Positions 17,399 through 23,293 of a stretch of 49,239 nucleotides of DNA are shown here, in pieces. The notes beneath the pieces were generated by a model, which was given only the letters and a program-made list of their open reading frames with translations, was not told the DNA's origin and made no database searches. The DNA lies in NCBI GenBank assembly GCA_020427395.1, contig JAGQON010000025.1, positions 1-49,239 of the forward strand. Reading direction: 5' to 3'. Numbering within the stretch: the first letter of the stretch is position 1; each line of letters starts with the position of its first letter. This stretch comes from Phycisphaerales bacterium (GTDB lineage: Bacteria > Planctomycetota > Phycisphaerae > Phycisphaerales > UBA1924). The position numbers and the translations under genes are program-made.

Positions 17399-17687
17399 AG
17401 TCGTTGTTCTTCGCGGCTTCACGCATCGCACGCTTCTCGGCGGGCGAGGGATTGCGACGCAGCGAGGTGCGCGGCTGATTGCGCCCACGCAGGCGGCGGA
17501 AGAGCAGCTTCTCGAAGCGCTTTGCTTCGGGGGTCGTCACATGACGATCCTTGCGGAGCTGACGCAGACGCTTCGCGCTCTTGCGTGACGAAAGATGCTT
17601 GTGGTACGCGGTACGATGACGAACCTTGCCCGTCTTCGAGATGCGGATCCGCTTGGACAAACCCTTGTGGCTCTTATTCTTCGGCAT
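17397..17687 (-). CDS. rpmI: 50S ribosomal protein bL35 with C-terminal extension
   Basis: A basic 96-residue protein starting MPKNKSHKGLSKRIRISKTG, with VRHRTAYHKHLSSRKSAKR and LRKDRHVT, as in bL35. Usual bL35 is about 64-66 residues; here roughly 30 extra residues follow (including RRLRGRNQPRTSLRRNPS and a charged end). The frame stays open upstream to 17882, but the MPKNKSH start fits the family and has a GGAG ribosome-binding site. infC, the usual upstream neighbour, is absent; instead an anti-sigma/pseudopilin gene ends 175 bases upstream. It is followed by rplT. Confidence 0.93.
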   Translation of the reverse strand: MPKNKSHKGLSKRIRISKTGKVRHRTAYHKHLSSRKSAKRLRQLRKDRHVTTPEAKRFEKLLFRRLRGRNQPRTSLRRNPSPAEKRAMREAAKNND

Positions 17688-17862
17688 CGGAATCACTCCG
17701 GGCGCTGATCGACGGCTCGGCCGTCGGGTGGTCATTCGTATCGATACAGGTCCCGCTTCGAACGGGACAGGAGAGAAGTGTAGGCCCCTGACCCCATCGA
17801 GGCGAGCCCACGTGAACCCCAAACAGGGCCCTGAGATCAAATATCGTCGATTTTCGGAGGAG
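17688..17862 (-). promoter_or_regulatory. rpmI leader with two hairpins
   Basis: The 175 bases between the upstream stop codon and the rpmI start contain two inverted repeats: GTCCCG-N7-CGGGAC (17750-17768) and CGACGGC-TCG-GCCGTCG (17710-17726). The second lies about 22 bases before the start codon. This is where the rpmI-rplT promoter and any L20-type autoregulatory leader would be expected, given that infC is not upstream. I cannot match it to a known L20 leader fold by eye. Confidence 0.4.
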
Positions 17863-19080
17863 TCATGGGCCGACGAAGGCATCGGTCGGGCCGTCCGGTT
17901 GCTCGTTGCCGCTGATGATCCCGTACTTCTGACGAACCTGATGGATGGCCGACTCGATCGGACGGGGCAGCCAGATGTTGTCCCGCGAATCGAGCATCGG
18001 GGTGTCCGCCCACTTGGAGCTGCCGTCGAGCATGAGCATGTGCTGCCCGCTCTGGCTGTGGTTGGGGGAGTTTTCCTCGGGGATCACGGCCTGCTTCTTG
18101 CTGATCCGCAGCACTACGGGCGATCGGTCCGCGAGAAGCACGACTCGGACGGGCTGTTCCACACTTGTGGCCCGCATGCCGCCGGGGGGCATGATGCGGT
18201 AGGAGTACGAGACCTCTTCAAGGGAGTTCCAATCCCAGGCGTTCGGATCTGCATCGCCGGTCGCGGCGTTGGGATTCGCGGGGCAGGCGAGATCGTCGAG
18301 CTGGGCGAACTGGTTGCGGATCAGGGTGAAGAGGTTGGCCGAGTTGGACTGCTCGGGCGTGGTGCCCACTTCCATCCAGGTCGGGCCAAAGCCCGCGGTC
18401 GCCATCGGGAGCATGTCCCGGTTCTCGCCGGTGTAGAGCCCGAACGCGTTGGCGGTCTGGTTCATGTTGTCGTAGCACATCTGCTGCTGGCTGGCGGAGC
18501 GCATGCCGGACATGATGGGCAGAATAACCGAGGCCGCGAGCAGCAGCATGGCGGCGATCGAGACAAGATCAGCCCAGCGTCCGGGAAGCTCGAAGCCGCC
18601 TCGGCGGTCCTCAAACTTCAGCACGGACTCTTCCGCGTCAATATGCGACTGAATGCCTGCGAGCGTGGCTTGGATGAGCTGCTCACGACCGCTGGCAGCC
18701 GGACTTCCCTGAGTGATCAGGGCTCCGATTGCCTCGAGCTTCTCGGCTCGGACTCGTGAATCATCGCTCATACCTGCCATCGAATGCCCGGATTCGATGT
18801 ACTCATCGCACACCCGCTCGTCGGCCGGCGAGAGTCGCGATTCGGCTGATGCCTGATGTTCCAGGCGACGGGAGAGGACCGCGATCAGGTCAGCTCGGGC
18901 ATTCCGGTGAGACTCTTCGCTGACTGGCGTGCCAAGCAGGGCGAACAGGTCGTACAGTCGCTGCTCATGCTCGTTCTGAGGCTCGTTGTTGTGCAGCCCG
19001 TGTTCGAGGAGCCGATCGAGGGCTTGCTGATCCTGCTCACTGAGCGAGGGGCTGACTGACTGCTGATCGTCTGGTTTCAT
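17863..19080 (-). CDS. Anti-sigma-like membrane protein with pseudopilin/DUF1559-like domain
   Basis: A 405-residue protein encoded just downstream of an ECF sigma gene. Residues 1-165 are hydrophilic and helical and probably cytoplasmic, a position suiting a sigma-binding domain. A membrane helix follows at about 170-190 (LVSIAAMLLLAASVILPIMS). The external part then looks like a pseudopilin body: the segment around NQTANAFGLYTGENRDMLP parallels the post-helix region of the pilin at 40679-41722, and LADRSP, NHSQSGQHMLMLDG and DNIW fit the H-x9-DG/DUF1559 C-terminal pattern. No prepilin cleavage site (G-F-T-L-I-E) is present, so the helix probably stays as an anchor. The ATG at 19080 has a GAGGTG ribosome-binding site. 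The anti-sigma role is inferred from context. Confidence 0.65.
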   Translation of the reverse strand: MKPDDQQSVSPSLSEQDQQALDRLLEHGLHNNEPQNEHEQRLYDLFALLGTPVSEESHRNARADLIAVLSRRLEHQASAESRLSPADERVCDEYIESGHSMAGMSDDSRVRAEKLEAIGALITQGSPAASGREQLIQATLAGIQSHIDAEESVLKFEDRRGGFELPGRWADLVSIAAMLLLAASVILPIMSGMRSASQQQMCYDNMNQTANAFGLYTGENRDMLPMATAGFGPTWMEVGTTPEQSNSANLFTLIRNQFAQLDDLACPANPNAATGDADPNAWDWNSLEEVSYSYRIMPPGGMRATSVEQPVRVVLLADRSPVVLRISKKQAVIPEENSPNHSQSGQHMLMLDGSSKWADTPMLDSRDNIWLPRPIESAIHQVRQKYGIISGNEQPDGPTDAFVGP

Positions 19081-19102
19081 CCGGAACACCTCACCACGAA
19101 GA

Positions 19103-19708
19103 TCAAAGTGACTGCTCACCCTTGGACACGCTTTGCCAAGCACGGGCGAATGCCGCGACGGCCGAGTGCATCCGCGACTTCACCGTCCCGAGCGGGATAT
19201 CGAGATCCTCGGCAATCTGGGCATAGCTGAGTCGCTGGAAATACGCCAAGAGAAGCACCTCACGGAGTGCGGGACCAAGCTGGTCGAGTGCCCGTTGCAC
19301 CATCTCGTCCCGTTCCGCCGTATCCATGGCCGCGTCTGGTGAGGGGACATCCACTTGAAGGAGATCCACAAACGAGGCACCGGATTCGGATTTCTTGATC
19401 GGGGCCGAGAGTTCGACCGTCTTGCGTCTGTTCCTCTTACGAAGCCAGTCCCGTGCTTTGTTCGCGCCGATTGTGAAAAGCCAGGGACGAAACTTCCTTG
19501 AGCTGTCAAAGCTGCCCGAGGAAATGTGAACCTGGAGAAAGGTGTCCTGGAAAATATCCTCGGCTGCAGCCCGGTCCCCCACCATGCGGGTCAGGAACCG
19601 GAGCAGGTCGTCGTGGTACCGCTCGATCAACTCCCGATAAGCTCCCGGCTCCTCGGCGCGGAACGCCTCGAAGACCTGCTCATCGCTCTGCGTGCTCCAT
19701 TCGCTCAA
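19103..19708 (-). CDS. ECF RNA polymerase sigma factor
   Basis: A 201-residue sigma-70 family protein with region 2 (FLTRMVGDRAAAEDIFQDTF, then FRPWLFTIGANKARDWLRKR) and region 4 (LGPALREVLLLAYFQRLSYA, then DIPLGTVKSRMHSAVAAF). It directs RNA polymerase to a specific promoter set. The start codon appears to be TTG at 19708, supported by GAGAGG six bases upstream; an ATG six bases before it opens a frame of only two codons. The anti-sigma/pseudopilin hybrid follows 22 bases later and probably controls it. It is divergent from a second ECF sigma gene, with 190 bases between. Confidence 0.93.
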   Translation of the reverse strand: MSEWSTQSDEQVFEAFRAEEPGAYRELIERYHDDLLRFLTRMVGDRAAAEDIFQDTFLQVHISSGSFDSSRKFRPWLFTIGANKARDWLRKRNRRKTVELSAPIKKSESGASFVDLLQVDVPSPDAAMDTAERDEMVQRALDQLGPALREVLLLAYFQRLSYAQIAEDLDIPLGTVKSRMHSAVAAFARAWQSVSKGEQSL

Positions 19709-19898
19709 TGCATGCCTCTCAGTTGCCGTTCCGAAGTACGCGGTCTGACGATTCAGGTTCGATGTGCGAGCGGGAGAAGTATCCCGTATATTTTACGAAC
19801 TACAGGGCCCGGGGGGCGATGGGCCGATATCAAAGTATAGAGAAAGAAGCCCTCGTATATCTGCAATCGACCCGATCTCGACCCGTTATGCAGACAGG
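19709..19898. promoter_or_regulatory. Shared control region between two divergent ECF sigma genes
   Basis: These 190 noncoding bases separate the divergent sigma genes and must hold both promoters. They contain an AT-rich patch (TATATTTTAC around 19789) in an otherwise GC-rich stretch, and a GGGCCCGGGGGG run. I could not identify a convincing ECF -35/-10 pair. A two-codon frame (ATG CAT TGA) overlaps the TTG start of the - strand gene. Confidence 0.4.
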
Positions 19899-20540
19899 AT
19901 GGTTCCAGCATTGAGTCTTCAATCCACACCAGCCGAGCGAGACCCGGGCGAACTGGCCTCTGTCATCGCACGCGCGGCCAAGGGCGAGGAACGCGCCTGG
20001 GAGGAGCTCATGCACCTTTACGCCAGACGGGTCTTCGCCATGGCCCGCAGCAGGTTGCACGACGACGAGCTGGCCGAGGAAATCACACAGTCGGTCTTCG
20101 TGACCGTGGCGACCAAGCTCAACGGGCAGGCGGATGGGGCTGGCTACAGCGAGCAGGGCCGGTTCGAGCCGTGGCTCTTCCGGATCACGATGAACCGGGT
20201 GCGGGATCTTTGCCGCAAACGAGCCCGCCACGCAATCCCGACCGCGCCCGAGCACATGGCCGGGATTCGGAGCCACGAGCCGCACGATCCGGGCGAGCAG
20301 GACGCAAGCCGGGCTGAAATGAACAAGCTCAGGCATGCGATGGAGCAGCTTTCGGAACGAGACCGGGAGATCATCGAGCTGCGGCATCACGGGCAGCTGA
20401 GCTTCAAGCAGATCGCAGAGATCAGCGGCGACCCGATCGGCACGCTTCTCGCCCGGCACCACCGGGCCCTCAAGAAACTGAAGGACCTCTTGGACACACC
20501 AACTCAAGCACCCCAGAACGGATCGGGGGAGGCATCATGA
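19899..20540 (+). CDS. ECF RNA polymerase sigma factor, second copy
   Basis: A 213-residue sigma-70 family protein. Region 2 is seen in EELMHLYARRVFAMARSRL, LAEEITQSVFVTVATKL and EPWLFRITMNRVRDLCRKRA. Region 4 is seen in LSERDREIIELRHHGQLSFK with GTLLARHHRALKKLK. It differs enough from the divergent - strand sigma to be a separate group rather than a recent duplicate. The ATG at 19899 is the best in-frame start but has only a weak AGG before it; the open frame extends to 19764. The stop overlaps the next start in an ATGA, coupling it to the small membrane protein. Confidence 0.9.
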   Translation: MVPALSLQSTPAERDPGELASVIARAAKGEERAWEELMHLYARRVFAMARSRLHDDELAEEITQSVFVTVATKLNGQADGAGYSEQGRFEPWLFRITMNRVRDLCRKRARHAIPTAPEHMAGIRSHEPHDPGEQDASRAEMNKLRHAMEQLSERDREIIELRHHGQLSFKQIAEISGDPIGTLLARHHRALKKLKDLLDTPTQAPQNGSGEAS

Positions 20541-21079
20541 ACGACAAGCACACCAATCACGACGACCTGCATCTGCACGCGGATCCTGAGATCGAGCGCA
20601 TCGAGTCATTGCTCGATCTGCTCGGCGAGCAGGATCGCGATTCGATGCGTCCCGATCATCAATCCCGTGTGCTTGAGGCCGTCTCGCAGGTGTTCGCGCC
20701 GGCGCCGATATCGATCGAGCACACCGGAACACCACAGACTCAGGACCAGACTCAGGACCAGTCCCGTGAACACCGCTGGGATCTACGGATCGCTGCGGCC
20801 GCAGCGATTGCCTTGATGGCGACACTCAGCATGGTGATGGTCAAGCCTTGGGCCCATTCCCCGACCAATGCCCCGGACAACAACTCAATGAGTTGGTCGC
20901 TCGCCTCATTCGAGGAAGATCTCGACGCCTATCTGGCACTGGATGAACTGGGCGACGGCTCGATCACCGAGGCGGTCGCCGACTGGGAACTCTGGGCTCA
21001 GACCATCGAAACCGACTTTGATACCGATCTCATCGGCAGCGAACTCGGCATCTCTGACCTCGACGACGGAGCGCTCTGA
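20537..21079 (+). CDS. Putative anti-sigma factor, single membrane span
   Basis: A 180-residue acidic protein with a hydrophilic N-terminal part (about 1-85, including a TQDQTQDQ repeat encoded by two 12-base direct repeats), one membrane helix (RIAAAAAIALMATLSMVMV) and a short acidic external tail rich in Asp and Glu. Its position directly after and overlapping an ECF sigma gene (ATGA) suggests an anti-sigma factor. No zinc-binding H-x3-C-x2-C motif is visible, so it is not a classic ZAS-type. The stop and next start overlap in TGATG. The function is inferred from context only. Confidence 0.6.
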   Translation: MNDKHTNHDDLHLHADPEIERIESLLDLLGEQDRDSMRPDHQSRVLEAVSQVFAPAPISIEHTGTPQTQDQTQDQSREHRWDLRIAAAAAIALMATLSMVMVKPWAHSPTNAPDNNSMSWSLASFEEDLDAYLALDELGDGSITEAVADWELWAQTIETDFDTDLIGSELGISDLDDGAL

Positions 21080-22008
21080 TGAAACCCGCACGACTGATCC
21101 TGATCGCCGCCCCACTGCTGACACTGGGCATGCTCGGCATGACACAGCCAGAGGGAAAGCCACGCCCGGGCGATGGCGGTGATCCCGCCGCGTCTGAGCC
21201 CGATCGGCAGGCCCCTCGCGGGCGGCTCTCGATCGAGCTGACACTCGATCCGGCAGCGTTGCGGATCCGCCTGGAACGGATGATCTCGCGTGGCAAGGAG
21301 ATGGCCGAGCGTGGGCAGGCGGCACTCGATAAGCTCGATGCCGGCGCCCCAGCCAGCGAGGTGCTCAATGAGCTTCGTAGCGTTGAGCCCAACCGTCGCG
21401 GACGAGATGAACCCGGATCAAAGGGCGAAGATCCTCGTCGCGCTGGCCCCGAGGGTGCACCACCCGAGCAGGGCATCAGCGACCATCGCCAGATCCACGC
21501 GTTTCTCAAGAGCGAGTTCCCAGCGCTCTGGGCGAACATCAGCCCAATCGTCGAACAGGACCCGCGGAGCGCGGCCCGCCTGGTTGAACGCATGGCACCC
21601 CAGATCCGCGAGATCCTGGCCCTCCAGAGATCGCAGCCCGAACTCGCTCAGATCAAGACGCAGCAGATGCGGATCCGCCTCGACTTTGTTGAGGCCTCAC
21701 GGCTCTACCGCCAGGCCATTAGTGATCCCAAGGCCACCGATTCCGATCGTGCCGATGCGCTCGATCGGATCCGCGTGCTCGCGGCCAAGCGATTCGATGT
21801 GGACCTGAGCGCGAAACAGTTCGAGATCGATCGGCTCGAAGCTCGACTGGATGAGCTTCGTGCCTCGCTCAACTCGTATGAAGATCGTCGCGATGACGAG
21901 ATCCAGCAGATGACCGCGTTCGAGCAACGCAATGCGGAGCGGCTGGCTCGCCAGCAGACCCTGCGTCGTAACCAGCAGGATCAGGGAAATCCGTCAGCTG
22001 ACGACTGA
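21079..22008 (+). CDS. Exported coiled-coil protein of unknown function in the sigma operon
   Basis: A 309-residue protein with a signal peptide (LILIAAPLLTLGMLGMTQP). After a Pro/Gly-rich linker, the rest is strongly helical and charged, for example IRLERMISRGKEMAERGQAA and a C-terminal coiled-coil around DRLEARLDELRASLNSYEDR. I do not recognise a family. It is the third gene of the sigma/anti-sigma unit, starting in a TGATG overlap, and may be an envelope sensor or target of that regulon. Its end overlaps the convergent tRNA-binding gene by 15 bases, with no terminator between. Confidence 0.6.
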   Translation: MKPARLILIAAPLLTLGMLGMTQPEGKPRPGDGGDPAASEPDRQAPRGRLSIELTLDPAALRIRLERMISRGKEMAERGQAALDKLDAGAPASEVLNELRSVEPNRRGRDEPGSKGEDPRRAGPEGAPPEQGISDHRQIHAFLKSEFPALWANISPIVEQDPRSAARLVERMAPQIREILALQRSQPELAQIKTQQMRIRLDFVEASRLYRQAISDPKATDSDRADALDRIRVLAAKRFDVDLSAKQFEIDRLEARLDELRASLNSYEDRRDDEIQQMTAFEQRNAERLARQQTLRRNQQDQGNPSADD

Positions 22009-22377
22009 ACCTGGCTCGATCTCACTCATCGGGTTGAGCAGGACGACGCTGCGATCATCACTGCCCTTGTCCGCGTTGCTCGCGGCCAGCAGCATGCCGT
22101 GCGAAACCTCGCCGCGCAGCGTACGGGGTGCCAGATTCGCGACGATCACGATCGATCGCCCGACAAGGTCTTCCGGGTTGTAGTAATCACGGACGCCGGC
22201 GCAGATCTGTCGGGGCGTGCCCGAGCCATCATCAAGCTGGAGCTTGATCAGGCGATCCGCGTTTGGATGGGGTTCGGCCTGGGTGATCTTGGCCACGCGA
22301 AGATCGATCTTTGCAAAGTCGTCAAAGGTGATCTCTGGCTTGAACTTGCTCTCGCTGGCGGTCTCGGTGCTCATCAT
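21994..22377 (-). CDS. tRNA-binding domain protein (MetRS C-terminal / Trbp111-like)
   Basis: A 127-residue OB-fold protein. It has the EMAP-type tRNA-binding pattern: IDLRVAKITQAEPHPNADRL, QICAGVRDYYNPEDLVGRSI, VANLAPRTLRGEVSHGML and LAASN. This domain is usually the C-terminal part of methionyl-tRNA synthetase, or a free protein (Trbp111, CsaA-like); here it is free-standing, so it may act in trans with a MetRS elsewhere. Two adjacent ATGs (22377 and 22374) follow a GGGAGAA ribosome-binding site; either could be used. It lies 58 bases after the last gene of the ExbB/ExbD operon and may be read with it. Confidence 0.88.
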   Translation of the reverse strand: MMSTETASESKFKPEITFDDFAKIDLRVAKITQAEPHPNADRLIKLQLDDGSGTPRQICAGVRDYYNPEDLVGRSIVIVANLAPRTLRGEVSHGMLLAASNADKGSDDRSVVLLNPMSEIEPGSVVS

Positions 22378-22435
22378 GGTTCTCCCAAACGGCGGTGGAT
22401 TGGCTGGGTGATCGTAGCCCCCGGTCGGGGTGCGA

Positions 22436-23293
22436 TCAGGGCTGCGACGACCAGCGCCCGTTCCGCCAGATCGCCCGCTGGGGATCAACGCCAAACCGGT
22501 TGAGCAGCCACTCGACGCTTGGCTCTCTCATCGGCCGATCAAGTCCCAGCGCGTCCGCCCCACCCCAATCATCGATGAGTGTCATCGCCCCAAGACATTC
22601 GGCTTCGATCGCTAGCAGCTGTGTGAGCAGTCTGCCGCTGCGGGCCGTCGAGATCGGGTACTCGTGAAGGTCGCAGATGACACGGGTTGAGACGCCATCG
22701 TTGACAACCGCTTCGAAGACCTGCCCCCGGCACGGGTCGCGTCCCGGTGCTTTGAGCATCTGCTCGATCTCCGCGAGGATGCTTGTCGAGTCGTAGCCGA
22801 GCATGGTCGCTGACGCTCGGATGGCATCACGCACCCGGGGCTGGTTGAACAGTGCCGAAGCGGCATCGGCATCGGCGTTGCGAGCAAGGCGTACGCACTC
22901 GGCCGCCGATGCCCGAGCACCCTGCGCCGCATCATCTGTGCGGTTTGCGGCCCAGGCAGTAAGCCGGGAGGGATCGAGCATCAGGGCCAGATCCCAAAGC
23001 GCACGGGCATCATCGGGTGAATCCCCGAGCGTGCTGGCCAGGGCGATGCAGCAGCTGCTGGCGCCTTGCGCGTCGCCCGCATTCACATTGAGAGCCACTC
23101 CCAGCACCAGGGTCTGCTGCCCGACCCGGACTTGCTCCGGGGAAACGGCCAGCGCGATGAGACGCTCACCCTGCTTGAGATAGTCCAGCGGCTCATCGGG
23201 GGAGAGTGATTCCATGGGAACCCTGGGTGCTGCCCGCATCCCGAGCAGGAACAAAGCACACACCGCCAGGATCGCGAGTCGGATCGTGTTCAT
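22436..23293 (-). CDS. Exported protein of unknown function, last gene of the VWA-ExbB-ExbD operon
   Basis: A 285-residue protein with a signal peptide (TIRLAILAVCALFLLGMRAA). The mature part is helical and probably repeat-like, with segments such as ARALWDLALMLDPSRLTAWA resembling TPR helices, and a C-terminal domain beginning near EIEQMLKAPGRDPCRG. No catalytic motif is recognised. The ATG at 23293 has a GGGAGGG ribosome-binding site and overlaps the stop of the preceding gene (ATGA). Its operon position suggests a soluble periplasmic component of the same machine. Confidence 0.6.
   Translation of the reverse strand: MNTIRLAILAVCALFLLGMRAAPRVPMESLSPDEPLDYLKQGERLIALAVSPEQVRVGQQTLVLGVALNVNAGDAQGASSCCIALASTLGDSPDDARALWDLALMLDPSRLTAWAANRTDDAAQGARASAAECVRLARNADADAASALFNQPRVRDAIRASATMLGYDSTSILAEIEQMLKAPGRDPCRGQVFEAVVNDGVSTRVICDLHEYPISTARSGRLLTQLLAIEAECLGAMTLIDDWGGADALGLDRPMREPSVEWLLNRFGVDPQRAIWRNGRWSSQP

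Noticed and set aside
17626..18759. A 377-residue + strand open frame opposite the anti-sigma/pseudopilin gene
   Set aside because: No recognisable domain, and it also runs across rpmI; the - strand protein has a membrane helix and coherent domains.
20738..20761. Two tandem 12-base repeats (ACTCAGGACCAG) considered as a regulatory or recombination repeat
   Set aside because: They are in frame inside the anti-sigma-like gene and simply encode a TQDQTQDQ linker.
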